Of a stretch of DNA of 64,000 nucleotides, positions 33,820 through 44,003 are shown piece after piece. The notes under the pieces are model-generated. The model did not search any database. It saw only the letters and a program-made list of their open reading frames with translations, and was not told the origin of the DNA. The stretch comes from Corynebacterium sp. HMSC08A12. Its GTDB lineage: Bacteria; Actinomycetota; Actinomycetes; Mycobacteriales; Mycobacteriaceae. The stretch's first letter is position 1, and each line of letters opens with the position of its first letter. Position numbers and translations under genes: made by a program. The stretch covers positions 1 through 64,000 of the forward strand of contig NZ_KV789173.1 of the NCBI RefSeq assembly GCF_001807485.1, in the 5' to 3' direction.

Positions 33820-34536
33820 TCATGCCTTCTTGGGCTTCTCAGTGCGACCGCTCTGCGAGTTCTTATCGGCTGCGCTTACCAACACTGCGCTTAGGCTACT
33901 AGCTGGAAGTTGAACCCGCGTTTCCGACTCGGTGATGTGCAACTCCGCCATATCTGCAAATACGCGTTCGCCGACAGTGATGTGCACCCCGGGGAGCACG
34001 CCATGCTCGGTGAGATAACGCACCAGGGCAGCATCCCTGTCGCTGATGCGATCCACGATAAGCTGCTCGCCCGTGTGGGCGTCCGAAAGAAGGAAAGCCG
34101 AGCTCGCAGGAATGTGTCCACCCTCGTCGGGAATAGGGTCACCGTGCGGGTCACGGGTGGGGTTATTTAGCAGGCTGGCGATGCGATCGACGAAGGTGTC
34201 GGAGACCGCATGCTCTAAAACCTCGGCCTCGTCGTGCACCTCATCCAGGCCGTAGCCCAAGTGGTTGCACAGAAAAGTCTCGATCAGGCGGTGGCGGCGA
34301 ACCATGGTAAGGGCGATTCTGCGACCCGCTTCACTGAGCTCGATGTCCCCATAAGGGGCGTGGTCGACGAGCCCTTGGGTGGCGAGGCGCTTGATCGCCT
34401 CCGAGGCAGTAGAAGGTCGCTGGTCCATGTGGCTGGCTAAGACGGAGAGGGAAACCCCACCTCCGGACCACTCCTGCAGATCGAAGATCTTCTTCAGGTA
34501 ATCCTGGGACCTCTCGGGAAGGTCTGTGACATGCAT
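33820..34536 (-). CDS. mntR: DtxR/MntR-family metal-dependent repressor
   Basis: The 238-residue regulator has an N-terminal winged helix (about 1-60, with SLSVLASHMDQRPSTASEAIKRLATQGLV as the helix-turn-helix). The metal-binding/dimerisation domain (about 65-140) contains VRRHRLIETFLCNHLGYGLDEVHDEAEVLEHAVSD. A C-terminal SH3-like/FeoA part follows. The histidine and glutamate pattern is that of DtxR relatives. It is divergent from a Mn/Zn-type ABC importer, whose promoter carries an 18-bp palindrome, so it most likely acts as the manganese repressor MntR. Confidence 0.85.
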   Translation of the reverse strand: MHVTDLPERSQDYLKKIFDLQEWSGGGVSLSVLASHMDQRPSTASEAIKRLATQGLVDHAPYGDIELSEAGRRIALTMVRRHRLIETFLCNHLGYGLDEVHDEAEVLEHAVSDTFVDRIASLLNNPTRDPHGDPIPDEGGHIPASSAFLLSDAHTGEQLIVDRISDRDAALVRYLTEHGVLPGVHITVGERVFADMAELHITESETRVQLPASSLSAVLVSAADKNSQSGRTEKPKKA

Positions 34537-34598
34537 GTCGACCAGTGTACGGGGGTAATCGGGGTTTTAAGAACTCAAGGGTGTGGATTAAGCTGCAC

Positions 34599-34621
34599 TA
34601 TATTGTTCAATACATTGAACA
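34599..34621 (+). promoter_or_regulatory. Metal-importer promoter with MntR-type operator
   Basis: TGTTCAATACATTGAACA (34604-34621) is a perfect inverted repeat. It abuts a TATATT -10-like hexamer (34599-34604) ahead of the binding-protein gene and close to the divergent repressor gene. It is the natural site for metal-loaded repressor binding. Confidence 0.65.
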
Positions 34622-34659
34622 TTATGCCCCTCACTATCGGAAGGTTTATTACCTTGCAA

Positions 34660-35574
34660 ATGAAGCCCAGTAAGAAGCTAGTGGCAACTCTGTGCACCAC
34701 AATCCTCGCAGTTGCAGGCACCACCGCCTGCAATAGCGAGAACACACCCGATGAAAAAGCCGAGGTTCTAACGACTTTCACCATCTTGGAAGACATCACC
34801 TCCAACATCGCCGGCGATACCCTCACCGTGCGCTCACTGACCCAACCCGGCGCGGAGGTTCACGGCTACGACCCCACCCCCAGCGACATCGCCGCCGCGT
34901 CCGAAGCGGAGCTCATCATCAACAACGGACTGGGACTGGAACACTGGCTGGACAAGCTGACCGCAGACAGCTCCGCCCAGCGCACCACTGCCAGCGACGG
35001 CGTGAAGCCCATCAACATCAAGGGCACCGATCAGCCCAACCCACACGCCTGGATGAGCCCCCCCCTCGCCAAAACCTATGTGGACAACATCGTCCAGGCC
35101 TTGAGCGACCTGCGTCCGGAAAACGCAAAGACCTACGAGGACAACGGCAAGAAGTACAAAGACAAGCTCGACGACGTGCAGACCGAGCTCCAGGACGGCC
35201 TGAAATCCCTGCCTCGCCACCAGCGGACACTGATGAGCTGTGAGGGTGCCTTCAGCTACCTCACCCACGATGCCGGCATGAAGGAGGGCTACATCTGGCC
35301 TGTCAACACCGAGGGCGAGATCACTCCCCAGCAAATCACCCAGGCAGCCGATTTCGTCAAGGACAATGACGTCCCCGCTGTTTTCTGCGAATCTACAGTG
35401 GAGCCCGGGCCGAAGGAACAGCTCATGCGAGATACCGGTGCCCGCGACGGCGGTACACTGTACGTCGACTCGCTCTCCGAAGCCGACGGTCCTGTACCGA
35501 CCTACCTCGACCTTCTTTCTTACGACGCTCAAACCATCGTCAGCGGACTCACGGGCAAGAATCCGAAGGAATAG
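34660..35574 (+). CDS. mntA: Metal ABC transporter substrate-binding lipoprotein (Mn/Zn family)
   Basis: This 304-residue protein belongs to the cluster A-I metal-binding lipoproteins (ZnuA/PsaA/TroA type). The signal peptide ends at a TTAC lipobox near residue 22. Likely metal ligands are the histidines in EVHGYDPTPSD and NPHAWMSPP, glutamate in SCEGAFSYLTHDAG and aspartate near the C-terminus. There is no long His-rich loop, which speaks for manganese more than zinc. It starts an operon with the ATPase gene (adjacent) and permease gene (overlap). ATG 34660 follows an operator-like palindrome and a short leader. Confidence 0.88.
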   Translation: MKPSKKLVATLCTTILAVAGTTACNSENTPDEKAEVLTTFTILEDITSNIAGDTLTVRSLTQPGAEVHGYDPTPSDIAAASEAELIINNGLGLEHWLDKLTADSSAQRTTASDGVKPINIKGTDQPNPHAWMSPPLAKTYVDNIVQALSDLRPENAKTYEDNGKKYKDKLDDVQTELQDGLKSLPRHQRTLMSCEGAFSYLTHDAGMKEGYIWPVNTEGEITPQQITQAADFVKDNDVPAVFCESTVEPGPKEQLMRDTGARDGGTLYVDSLSEADGPVPTYLDLLSYDAQTIVSGLTGKNPKE

Positions 35575-36384
35575 ATGAACTCGCCACACTCTTCCCCCTC
35601 CCCCGCGCTGGTCGTCGACAATGTGCACGTGAGTTACGGCCACGTCGATGCTCTCACCGGCGTAAACCTGCAGCTCGGCTTCGGCCAGATCACCGCCTTG
35701 ATCGGCATGAACGGCGCGGGCAAGTCCACCCTGTTCAAAGCCATCATGGGGCTGGTGCGCCCCACTTCCGGGAGCATAACGGTCAACGCCACCGGCTCAC
35801 GCGGCACGGTGGCCTACGTCCCTCAACACGACCACGTGGACTGGAACTTCCCCATCAGCGTGCGCGACATTGTTGCCAGCGGACGGCGCCGCGCACGCTC
35901 CAAGGTAGGCCTGCTACCGCAGGGTTCGGCGCTATGGGGGCTGAAGAGTTGGCGTCAAGAGAAAAGAGAAAACAACCGCATCATCGACGCGGCATTGCGG
36001 CAGACCGGACTGACCGACCTGCAGAACCGCCCCGTCGGCGCGCTATCAGGTGGCCAGCGCAAGCGCGTTTTCGTAGCACGCGGCATCGCGCAGGAGGCGA
36101 AAATCATGCTGCTGGACGAACCCTTCGCAGGGGTGGATACGCAGTCACAATCGCAGATCACCGCACTGCTACACGAGCTCGCCGAGGCCGGGACAGCGCT
36201 ACTGATCTCCACACACGATTTGGACCGGCTGCCGGAACTGTGCGACAACGTGGCTATGCTCAACCGGCGGATCGTGGCCGAAGGGGCGCTGGAAGAGGTT
36301 CTGACAGCAGAGAACCTCGCGCGCACCTTCAGCACCAACACGGCGGACGCACAGCTGGTCGCTAGTGAGGAGGCGCAGCGATGA
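35575..36384 (+). CDS. mntB: Metal ABC transporter ATP-binding protein
   Basis: The 269-residue ATPase energises the Mn/Zn importer. Walker A is IGMNGAGKSTLFKAI near residue 44. The Q-loop is YVPQHDHVDWNFP, the ABC signature LSGGQRKRVFVARGIAQEA near residue 158, Walker B IMLLDEPFAGVD, and the switch histidine is in ISTHDLDRL. The start codon follows the lipoprotein stop directly, and its own stop overlaps the permease ATG by four bases. A motif rich in TCTCTTTTC plus TTGACGCC on the minus strand lies inside it at 35951. Confidence 0.92.
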   Translation: MNSPHSSPSPALVVDNVHVSYGHVDALTGVNLQLGFGQITALIGMNGAGKSTLFKAIMGLVRPTSGSITVNATGSRGTVAYVPQHDHVDWNFPISVRDIVASGRRRARSKVGLLPQGSALWGLKSWRQEKRENNRIIDAALRQTGLTDLQNRPVGALSGGQRKRVFVARGIAQEAKIMLLDEPFAGVDTQSQSQITALLHELAEAGTALLISTHDLDRLPELCDNVAMLNRRIVAEGALEEVLTAENLARTFSTNTADAQLVASEEAQR

Positions 36385-37238
36385 GCACACTTTCGACTCT
36401 TTTCGACCCAATCCTGGTGCCCCTGAGCTACAGCTTCGTACAGCGGGCGGTGCTCGCCGCCAGCGTGATGGCCGTGGTCGCGGGACTACTGAGCTGCTGG
36501 CTGATCTTGGTGGGCTGGTCACTGCTAGGCGATGCGGTCTCCCACGCCGTGCTGCCCGGTGTGGTGCTGGCCTACATCACCGGAGCGCCCTTCGCCGTCG
36601 GTGCGATGCTGGCCGCACTCATCGCCGTCGGCCTGGTCGGCTCGGTAAAGGAAAGAACCACCCTGCGGGAGGACACCTCCATCGGCATTGTCTTCACCAC
36701 CTTCTTCGCCCTCGGACTAGTGCTTCTTTCTGTGACGCCTAGCGGCACGCACTTACAGGAGATCCTGTTCGGCAACCTGCTGGGCATAACGCAGTCCGCA
36801 CTGTGGCAGATCCTGGCCATTGGAGGCATCGCGTTTGTGGTGTTGCTGGCGAATGCACGCACGTTTACTCTGTGGGCTTTTGACGCCGAACACTCCAGAA
36901 CCATGGGCTTCAATACGAAGGCCATACGGTGGGCACTGTTGGCGTGCCTGGCGTGCGTGGTGGTGGCCAGCGCCCAGGCCGTTGGCGTGATCTTGGTGGT
37001 AGCAATGCTGATTACCCCCGGCGCAACCGCTTACCTGTGGACGCGCCGCTTCCGCCACATGCTGCTTATTGCCCCGTTGGTGGCGTGGGTCAGCTGCATC
37101 ACGGGCATCCTGCTGAGCTTCAACGTAGACGTATCCACTGGCGGCACCATCGTGCTGGTACAGTCGGCCATCTTCGGGCTGACGTACCTCTTCGCCCCAC
37201 GTGAAGGCCTGGTACGCAGTTTTCTAACGCGGCGCTAG
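36381..37238 (+). CDS. mntC: Metal ABC transporter permease
   Basis: This 285-residue integral membrane protein has about eight helices and belongs to the ABC-3 permeases for manganese/zinc. The segment WSLLGDAVSHAVLPGVVLAYITG is the family signature near residue 37. Only one permease gene is present, so a homodimer is expected. The stop codon TAG shares its bases with the stop of the convergent mazG gene (CTAG, 37235-37238). It carries two T-rich TGACGCC motifs (36733 and 36881). Confidence 0.9.
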   Translation: MSTLSTLFDPILVPLSYSFVQRAVLAASVMAVVAGLLSCWLILVGWSLLGDAVSHAVLPGVVLAYITGAPFAVGAMLAALIAVGLVGSVKERTTLREDTSIGIVFTTFFALGLVLLSVTPSGTHLQEILFGNLLGITQSALWQILAIGGIAFVVLLANARTFTLWAFDAEHSRTMGFNTKAIRWALLACLACVVVASAQAVGVILVVAMLITPGATAYLWTRRFRHMLLIAPLVAWVSCITGILLSFNVDVSTGGTIVLVQSAIFGLTYLFAPREGLVRSFLTRR

Positions 37239-38560
37239 TTGCCCTGCTGCTGGCTCCCTGGCTGCTGGGGGTTGGGATGCTGAGGCTTGTGCTGTTGGGA
37301 CTGCAGCTTCTCGCGGAACGCCGCAACAGCTTCGTGTAGGCGGCGCTCTGCCTCACCGGGGCTATCTAGCTCCAGGCCAACCATCGGGTAGCGGATGTCG
37401 GTCGGGATGTCCTTATCCGGGATTCCCTGCTCCCGCGCCTCAGCGATGACGGCCTCCGCTGCGGTCAGGGCGCTGGTGCCAGTCGAGCCGACAGCTGTGC
37501 CAACAGAGCCGGCGGGGACTGCCGGACCTGCCGTTTCAGCGAGCGCTTGGACGGCCGGGAACTGTTCCGCGTGCGGCTCCTGGCGGGGCTGTGCAGACTG
37601 AGCAGGCTGTGCAGGCTCAGCCTGCTTCTCGGCCGCCTTCCGCTCAGCTTCCTTCTTGGCCTCGCTGTAGCGCAGGTAATCCTCGCCGAAACTACGGATT
37701 CGCTGGGCTTCCTCTTCCTTCTTGCCCTCCTCCCACAGGCGGTCCTGCTCCTGGCGCGGAACCTGGCGCTCGACCTCCTCAAACAGGTAGGGGGCGCGGG
37801 CGCGCAGCTTCGCCGAAAACGCCCCGGCCACGTGGCCAATGTCGAAGGCGCCACGGCGGTTGGCGATCTCCGCGTGGAAGAGCACCTGCAGAAACACGTC
37901 CGACAGTTCGGAGCACAGATCCTGCTCTATCCACTCCGGGCGCGCAGCAGCCTCACCCTCGCCCTCGCGCTTCCAGCTCTCCATCAGTTCGATGGTGCGA
38001 GCCAGCTCCTCTGTTTCCTCCCGCAGGAACTTCACCAGGCTGGTGTGGGTCATGGACTGCTCCCACTCCCCCTGGCGCAGAGCACGTGCCATCAGCGCCA
38101 CCGCGTCCTCGATTTCATCCATCACGGAAGCCGGCACCTCGGTGCGCGTCGTGCGGCGCAGGCCGGCCACGGCCGCAGTGTGCTCGTCGGTCCCGACGAT
38201 CTCGCCGTCCACCACGCCATCGCCCGAGTGGGTGATCTCGGCTGCGTTTTCCCCGTCGGTGGCGTCACTAACAGAAGAGCTACCGGCCTCCAGCTCGCGG
38301 GCGGGCTCCATGTGCACCTTGAGGCTCGGTGCGGTAATGAGTTCCTCACCAGCCTCGATGCGGGTAACGACAGCTTCGTTTTCCAGATCCGTCGTGACGA
38401 TAATGTCGGACTCATCGACCGTGTGGCCGCCCAGATCCGCGATAACCCAGCGGACGCGGATGGGCACCTCCTCCGTGTAGCACACATCTCCACGGAGCAG
38501 ATCGACGGCCTCCACGGGAATCATCGCGGGGAAACGGGGATCTAGTAATACGACTGACAT
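37235..38560 (-). CDS. mazG: MazG-type nucleoside triphosphate pyrophosphohydrolase
   Basis: The 441-residue protein has an N-terminal alpha/beta segment (about 1-80), then a linker and a MazG core (about 165-290). The helical metal-binding motifs are visible as REETEELARTIELMESW and LCSELSDVFLQVLFHAEIANRRGAF (the EExxE and ExxD pattern). It should hydrolyse abnormal NTPs to NMPs and pyrophosphate. It is longer than the M. tuberculosis homologue, mostly through an Ala/Glu/Gln-rich tail after residue 300. It follows mfd by 25 bases and is probably co-transcribed with it. Confidence 0.87.
   Translation of the reverse strand: MSVVLLDPRFPAMIPVEAVDLLRGDVCYTEEVPIRVRWVIADLGGHTVDESDIIVTTDLENEAVVTRIEAGEELITAPSLKVHMEPARELEAGSSSVSDATDGENAAEITHSGDGVVDGEIVGTDEHTAAVAGLRRTTRTEVPASVMDEIEDAVALMARALRQGEWEQSMTHTSLVKFLREETEELARTIELMESWKREGEGEAAARPEWIEQDLCSELSDVFLQVLFHAEIANRRGAFDIGHVAGAFSAKLRARAPYLFEEVERQVPRQEQDRLWEEGKKEEEAQRIRSFGEDYLRYSEAKKEAERKAAEKQAEPAQPAQSAQPRQEPHAEQFPAVQALAETAGPAVPAGSVGTAVGSTGTSALTAAEAVIAEAREQGIPDKDIPTDIRYPMVGLELDSPGEAERRLHEAVAAFREKLQSQQHKPQHPNPQQPGSQQQGN
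38261..38267 (-). repeat. Pyrimidine-rich TTAGTGACGCC motif inside mazG
   Basis: The minus strand reads GCTCTTCTGTTAGTGACGCC. It shares TTAGTGACGCC with 9877, 43204 and 43594. Confidence 0.45.
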
Positions 38561-38585
38561 GGCGGTTATTCTAGCGCGTCGGTGT

Positions 38586-41500
38586 TTAGGACGTGCCCTT
38601 ATCCTTGCCTGCCCCCTTACTTGAGCCCTTGCCAGCCCCCTTGCCGGCGCCACCCGTCATGCTGCGAATCGGGATGCCGGCCAGCTGCGTCAACGCATCG
38701 GCGCACCACTGCACCAGCTCCGTATCGCGCAGCGGAACCGCGCGCATGCCCTGGCCGCGCTTCGGAGCCGGGATCAGCACAATCTTGGTGGTCGCGCGGT
38801 AGTTCGCCGCGGGGAACAGGCGCTTCAGGCGCACCTGGGTGGAATCCTGCAGCTCGATGGGGCTGAAACTGATCTTCGAGCCCGTGGCCACCACCTCCGT
38901 GACCTGCAGATCGCGGCACAGCAGGCGCAGGCGCGAGAGCACCGCGAGCATCTGGATCTGCTCCGGCGGCTCGCCGTAGCGGTCACGCAACTCCTCGAGG
39001 ACCTTCTCGATCTGCTCCTCGTCCTGTATCTCGGCGAACTTGCGGTAGGCCTCCAGGCGCAGGCGCTCCGAAGCGATGTATTCGGCCGGGATGTGCGCAT
39101 CCACCGGCAGGTCGATGCGGATCTCCTTCTTTTCCTCCTCCCGGCCGTCGACGGGCTTGCCGTCGGCCATCGCGCGGAACGCTTCCACGGCCTCGCCGAC
39201 CAGGCGCACGTAGAGGTCGAAGCCCACGCCCGCGATGTGTCCGGATTGCTCGGCGCCCAGAACGTTGCCGGCACCGCGCATCTCCAGGTCCTTCATGGCC
39301 ACCGCCATGCCCGCGCCCAGGTCGTTGTTCTGGGCGATGGTGGTCAGGCGGTCGTAGGAGGTCTCGGTCAGCACCTCCCCCTTCGGGTAGAGGAAGTAGG
39401 CGTAGCCGCGCTCACGGGAACGCCCCACGCGCCCGCGCAGCTGGTGCAGCTGGGAAAGGCCCATGTGGTGGGCATTTTCCACGATCAAGGTGTTGGCGTT
39501 GGCGATGTCCAGGCCAGTCTCCACGATGGTGGTACACACCAGCACGTCGAACTCGCGATCCCAGAAGCCCTTCACCGTGGTCTCCAGCTGTTCCTCGCTC
39601 ATCTGGCCGTGTGCGACCACTACCCGGGCCTCCGGTACCAGGCGGCGAATGTCCGCAGCGGTCTGCTCGATGCTGCGAACCTTGTTGTGGACGTAGAACA
39701 CCTGCCCGTCGCGCAACAGCTCGCGGCGGATGGCCGCGGCCACGTGCTTATCCTCCTGCGCACCCACATACGTCAGCACCGGGTGGCGATCCTCCGGCGG
39801 GGTGAGGATCGTCGACATCTCGCGGATGCCCGCCATCGACATCTCCAGCGTGCGGGGAATCGGGGTTGCGGACATCGTCAGCACGTCCACGTGGGTGCGC
39901 AGCGACTTGATGTGCTCCTTGTGCTCCACGCCGAAGCGCTGCTCCTCGTCCACGATGATCAGCCCCAGGTTCTTCCAGTGCACGCCCGTCTGCAGCAGGC
40001 GGTGGGTACCGATCACGATGTCCACCGTGCCGTCGGCCATGCCATTGATAACCTTCTTGGACTCCGCCGGGGTGGTAAAGCGGGACAGCTCCTTGATGGT
40101 GGTGGGAAAGTCCTGCATGCGCTCGCTGAACGTGTTGAAGTGCTGCTGCGCCAGCAGGGTGGTAGGCACCAGCACGGCCACCTGCTTGCCCGACTGCACG
40201 GCCTTGAATGCGGCGCGCACCGCCACCTCGGTCTTGCCATAGCCCACGTCGCCGACGATCACGCGGTCCATCGGCACCGGCTTTTCCATGTCGGCCTTCA
40301 CGGCCTCGATGGCGTTGTACTGGTCCTCGGTCTCTGTGAACGGGAAGGCATCTTCCATCTCCCGCTGCCAGGGCGTATCCGGGGCAAAGGCATAGCCCGG
40401 CGCGGCCTGGCGGCTGGCGTAGAGCTGCACCAATTCGCCCGCGATCTCGCGCACAGCACCGCGGGCCTTACGCTTGGTGTTCTTCCAATCCGCGCCGCCC
40501 ATCTTCGACAGCGCGGGCTTCTCCCCGCCGACGTAGCGCGACAGCATATCCAGCTGATCCATCGGCACATAGAGTTGATCGCCCGGCCCACCCCGCTTGC
40601 TGGGAGCGTATTCCAGCACCAGGTATTCACGGCGGGAGGCGTCCGGCCCCTTGCCCACCGTGCGTTCCGTCATCTTCACGAACTTTCCGATGCCGTGGGA
40701 ATCGTGCACCACCAGATCACCCGGCTCCAGCGCCAGCGGATCCACGCGGTTGCGCTTCTTCGCGGGCTTGCGCTTACCCGTGGCCTTCGCGTCCACGCGG
40801 TTGCCGGTCAGATCCGTTTCCGTGAAGAACAGCAGGCTAGGGCGCTTGTCGTCCCCGGCGAAGGGGAACACCAGCCCCTCGTAGGCCACCGCGTGGTAGA
40901 TGCTCACCTGGTGCGGCGCGGGCTCGTCGGCGGTGGTGTGCTTGGACTTCTTGATCCGCCCCAGGCCCCGGCTGCCGCTGAGGTCCACGCCGATCGCCTC
41001 GGCCGCAATGCCGGCTTCTTGGAAGCGCCGCAGCATGCGGGCCGCCACGGCCGGGGTTGGGGCCGCGAAGGCCACCCTTCCGCCGGATTCGACGCGCTTG
41101 CGGATGTCGCTCATCAGCGCACCGATGGCCTCCATCTCGCCGTGCGGTCGGGGCGCCGAGTCGTAGTTGAGTTCCAGAACATCGGAAGTGTCGGCGTCAA
41201 AATCGGCCATCCCGAGCGTAGACAACGTCCACCAGGGCCGCCCCAGCTTCTGCTGTACCTTCTGCACCGCGTCGATCGATAGGTAAGCCACGCCCTCCAT
41301 CGGCGCCGAACCTCCCATCGCCGCAACATCCCAGCCGGCCTCGAGGAACTGCTGGCCGGTTTCGCGCAGGTCGTGAGCACGGCGTTCGACGGCTGCGGGC
41401 GCCATCACCAGCGTGTGCGTACCTTCCGGCATAAGCTCCGGCAGCGCCACTAGCTCGGCCGTGTGCAGCGCCGGGATCAGCGATTCCATCCCCTGCACCT

Positions 41501-42341
41501 GGATCTTCTGGCTGATCTTGTCGAGGATCTCGGCCAATTCCGCGTTGCCGGCGTGCTCTTGGGCAAGGTTTTTTGCTTTGGACGCCACCTCGTCCGTGAC
41601 AACCAATTCCCGGCACGCATAGACCATCACCTGGTCCGGCTCCACCCCGGGGATGGTCCGCTGGTCGCCGACGCTAAAGGCGCGCACCTCCGTGATCTCG
41701 TCGCCCCAGAAGTCCACGCGGACGGGCATTTCCTCGGTCGCGGGGAAGATGTCCACAATGCCGCCGCGAATGGCGAAGTGGCCGCGCTTGCCGACCACGT
41801 CGACGTGCGTGTAGCCGAGCTCTTGCAGGCGGTGGGTCAGGGAGTCGAAGTCGATCTCCTCGCCCACCTTCAACCGCGCCGGGGTGACCTCGCCCAGGTT
41901 CGACTGCACGGGTTGCACAGCTGCGCGGGTCGGAGCCACCACCACCTGCAGGTCCTCGTCTCCCTCGTGCAGGCGGCGCAGTACGCGCATGCGGGTGGAG
42001 ACTGTCTCCACGGCCGGGGAAAGCTTCTCGTGCGGCAGGGTCTCCCACGACGGGAATAGTTCCACCCGGTCACCCAGCATGTAGCGCAGCACCGTGGTGA
42101 GGTCCTGAGCCTGGCGCCCCGTGGCAGTCACCACCAGCAGCGGGGTGCGCTGCGCCAGCGTGCCGACCGCGAAAGGCCACGCGCCCTCGGGGGCCTGCAT
42201 GTGAAGGGAACGCTCCCCCAGGTGCGTCATCATCCCACGCAGTTTCCCGTCCTGCGCAGCGGCTTTCAGCAGCCCCGCCAGGCTAGGCGCCGGGTTCGAA
42301 GAGCGGTTGGCGTTGGCTTTGGGCGTGGCTGTCTGACTCAT
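38586..42341 (-). CDS. mfd: Transcription-repair coupling factor
   Basis: This 1251-residue ATPase removes RNA polymerase stalled at DNA damage and recruits UvrA. The N-terminal UvrB-like domains come first, then the polymerase-interaction domain ([20 protein letters not shown]). The helicase part has Walker [19 protein letters not shown], the DEEQRFGV box, [14 protein letters not shown] and [14 protein letters not shown], followed by the C-terminal TRCF domain. ATG 42341 ([14 protein letters not shown]) fits the mycobacterial start. The last 40 residues are Gly/Lys-rich. It is divergent from tRNA-Gln and sits 25 bases before mazG. Confidence 0.96.
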   Translation of the reverse strand: MSQTATPKANANRSSNPAPSLAGLLKAAAQDGKLRGMMTHLGERSLHMQAPEGAWPFAVGTLAQRTPLLVVTATGRQAQDLTTVLRYMLGDRVELFPSWETLPHEKLSPAVETVSTRMRVLRRLHEGDEDLQVVVAPTRAAVQPVQSNLGEVTPARLKVGEEIDFDSLTHRLQELGYTHVDVVGKRGHFAIRGGIVDIFPATEEMPVRVDFWGDEITEVRAFSVGDQRTIPGVEPDQVMVYACRELVVTDEVASKAKNLAQEHAGNAELAEILDKISQKIQVQGMESLIPALHTAELVALPELMPEGTHTLVMAPAAVERRAHDLRETGQQFLEAGWDVAAMGGSAPMEGVAYLSIDAVQKVQQKLGRPWWTLSTLGMADFDADTSDVLELNYDSAPRPHGEMEAIGALMSDIRKRVESGGRVAFAAPTPAVAARMLRRFQEAGIAAEAIGVDLSGSRGLGRIKKSKHTTADEPAPHQVSIYHAVAYEGLVFPFAGDDKRPSLLFFTETDLTGNRVDAKATGKRKPAKKRNRVDPLALEPGDLVVHDSHGIGKFVKMTERTVGKGPDASRREYLVLEYAPSKRGGPGDQLYVPMDQLDMLSRYVGGEKPALSKMGGADWKNTKRKARGAVREIAGELVQLYASRQAAPGYAFAPDTPWQREMEDAFPFTETEDQYNAIEAVKADMEKPVPMDRVIVGDVGYGKTEVAVRAAFKAVQSGKQVAVLVPTTLLAQQHFNTFSERMQDFPTTIKELSRFTTPAESKKVINGMADGTVDIVIGTHRLLQTGVHWKNLGLIIVDEEQRFGVEHKEHIKSLRTHVDVLTMSATPIPRTLEMSMAGIREMSTILTPPEDRHPVLTYVGAQEDKHVAAAIRRELLRDGQVFYVHNKVRSIEQTAADIRRLVPEARVVVAHGQMSEEQLETTVKGFWDREFDVLVCTTIVETGLDIANANTLIVENAHHMGLSQLHQLRGRVGRSRERGYAYFLYPKGEVLTETSYDRLTTIAQNNDLGAGMAVAMKDLEMRGAGNVLGAEQSGHIAGVGFDLYVRLVGEAVEAFRAMADGKPVDGREEEKKEIRIDLPVDAHIPAEYIASERLRLEAYRKFAEIQDEEQIEKVLEELRDRYGEPPEQIQMLAVLSRLRLLCRDLQVTEVVATGSKISFSPIELQDSTQVRLKRLFPAANYRATTKIVLIPAPKRGQGMRAVPLRDTELVQWCADALTQLAGIPIRSMTGGAGKGAGKGSSKGAGKDKGTS

Positions 42342-42412
42342 GGCCAACAGTTTATCCTCCACGCCACACTGCGGTTTATGCGCCCGGTTGGGCGTGCTGT
42401 AAAGTGTTCGCT

Positions 42413-42428
42413 GCACATTAATATGTGC
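42413..42428. promoter_or_regulatory. 16-bp palindrome containing the tRNA-Gln -10 region
   Basis: GCACAT-TAAT-ATGTGC is perfectly symmetric. TAATAT (42419-42424) lies seven bases before the mature tRNA-Gln 5' end and is a good -10 hexamer. Confidence 0.5.
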
Positions 42429-42431
42429 GCT

Positions 42432-42503
42432 TCTCCCATGGTGTAATTGGCAACACTACGGTTTTTGGTACCGTCATTCTAGGTTCGAGTCCTGGTGGGA
42501 GAG
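42432..42503 (+). tRNA. tRNA-Gln (anticodon UUG)
   Basis: Acceptor stem TCTCCCA pairs with TGGGAGA. The D-arm holds GTAATTGGCAAC, and the anticodon arm is ACGGT-TTTTGGT-ACCGT, with anticodon TTG. The T-arm is CTAGG-TTCGAGT-CCTGG, and the discriminator base is G. CCA is not encoded. It lies between mfd and an MFS gene next to glmU, as in mycobacteria. Confidence 0.95.
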
Positions 42504-42532
42504 CTTTTTCATTTGGAAGGGTGGGGCGATAC

Positions 42533-43915
42533 ATGTCCGGCAAATCCAGCACAGAATCCAGCAGGTTCTGGCACACATTCACCACGAAATTCATCGGCAC
42601 GCCACCCGAGAGCGACCTGAAGCACGTCGAGGAAAACGCAGGCCGCTATTCCCTGGGCTTCGGCACACAGAACATCGGCGATCAGATCGTTTCCGCTAAG
42701 ACGGTTCTGCCGTGGTTCCTGTCTGTCGTCGCCGCCCCGGCGTGGATCATCCCGCTGCTGGTGCCTATCCGTGAGTCCGGTTCGATGCTGCCGCAGGCCC
42801 TGTTCCGCCCGTGGCTGCAGACAAAGACCTCGCGGCTGGGTTTCATGCTTGTCGGCACGCTCGGCCAGGCGCTGGCGTGCGCGATCATGGTCGCCGCCGC
42901 GCTTCTGACCGACGGGCTGCTGGCCGGGTTGATCATTCTGTTCGCCCTCGCCCTGCTGTCCACCTGCCGCTCTTTGGTTTCGCTGACCAGCAAGGACATT
43001 GCCGGGCGCACGGTTCCCAAGGGGTTCCGCGGGCGGCTGACCGGCTTTGCCACCACCTTGTCCGGCGCGGTGGCGATCCTGGTGGGTGTGGCCATTCAGG
43101 CCGCCCGCGGCGAGCTGACCCCTACCCTCTTCGCAGTGCTCTTCGCCATCGCCACCGCAGCCTGGCTGGCCAGCGCATGGCTGTTTAAGGGGATCCGTGA
43201 GGGCGTCACTAAACAAGAACAAAAAGAGCTACCACAGGGCACGAACTACCTACGCGATGTGTTCGACGACATCGTGGACCTCGTGCGTTCTGACCGTGAC
43301 TTTAGGCGCTTCGTGCTGGTCCGATCACTGCTGCTGGCCTCTGCACTGTCGCCGACGTTCCTGGTGACGATGGCGAACCAGCAGAGCGTGACGGAGGAAT
43401 CCTCGCTGGCCAGCGCCATCTTCACGGGCCTGGGAACGTTCGTGATCGCCTCCGGCGTGGCCTCGCTGCTCGCGGGCAGGATCTCCGGCTTACTGTCCGA
43501 TGTGAGCTCCCGCAACACCCTGTCCGGCGCCGCACTACTGGCGACGATCGTGCTCATCATCACCGTGGCACTGGGTTACGCTTCTTCGCTTAGTGACGCC
43601 CATGCGTGGACCACCGCCCTGGTGTGGTGGCTGCCCATCGCGTTCTTCATCATCTCGCTTGCCCACGCCGCGATTAGGGTCGCCCGCTCTACCTACATCG
43701 TGGACATGGCAGAGGGCACGCAACGCACCCGCTATGTCTCGGTGGCGAACACCCTGATGGGCGTGTTGCTTCTGATTGTGGGTGCGCTGACCAGTGTGTT
43801 GGCACTGGTTTCCCCCGAGGTCGCACTGGCTGCGCTGGCGCTTTTCGGGCTACTCGGCGCCGCGCTGTCGAAGACCCTGCCGGAAGTCTCGGTGGGCAAA
43901 AACAAGATTTCCTAA
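42533..43915 (+). CDS. MFS transporter of unknown substrate
   Basis: This 460-residue protein has about 12 membrane helices and the loop pattern of the major facilitator superfamily, without a recognisable drug or sugar signature. The central loop between the two halves is charged (GIREGVTKQEQKELPQGTNYLRDV). ATG 42533 lies 30 bases after the tRNA-Gln gene, with GGAAGG upstream, so the two may share a transcript. It precedes glmU by 88 bases. Two inverted TTAGTGACGCC motifs lie inside it (43204 minus, 43594 plus). Confidence 0.75.
   Translation: MSGKSSTESSRFWHTFTTKFIGTPPESDLKHVEENAGRYSLGFGTQNIGDQIVSAKTVLPWFLSVVAAPAWIIPLLVPIRESGSMLPQALFRPWLQTKTSRLGFMLVGTLGQALACAIMVAAALLTDGLLAGLIILFALALLSTCRSLVSLTSKDIAGRTVPKGFRGRLTGFATTLSGAVAILVGVAIQAARGELTPTLFAVLFAIATAAWLASAWLFKGIREGVTKQEQKELPQGTNYLRDVFDDIVDLVRSDRDFRRFVLVRSLLLASALSPTFLVTMANQQSVTEESSLASAIFTGLGTFVIASGVASLLAGRISGLLSDVSSRNTLSGAALLATIVLIITVALGYASSLSDAHAWTTALVWWLPIAFFIISLAHAAIRVARSTYIVDMAEGTQRTRYVSVANTLMGVLLLIVGALTSVLALVSPEVALAALALFGLLGAALSKTLPEVSVGKNKIS
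43204..43222 (-). repeat. 19-bp GTTCTTGTTTAGTGACGCC element
   Basis: It differs in one base from the intergenic copy at 9877-9895. It is embedded in the linker of an MFS gene, and with further T-rich bases reads CTCTTTTTGTTCTTG on its 5' side. Confidence 0.55.
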
Positions 43916-44003
43916 ACGCCCGCGGGCGCCCCTCCCCGATGCGGTAGCTAAGCGGCGCTATGCTGGTATTCGCTTTTAACCGAAAGTAAGGAATGCCAAC
44001 AAC

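Noticed and set aside
39093-41282. Open frame of 729 codons on the strand opposite mfd
   Set aside because: mfd is a complete, well-recognised gene there. Long antisense frames are common in GC-rich coding DNA. The same reasoning removes frames at 2720-3979, 10868-12109, 43689-45542 and 50362-52086.
42425-42532. N-terminal extension of the MFS gene starting at GTG 42425
   Set aside because: This frame reads straight through the tRNA-Gln gene. The ATG at 42533 with GGAAGG is the sensible start.
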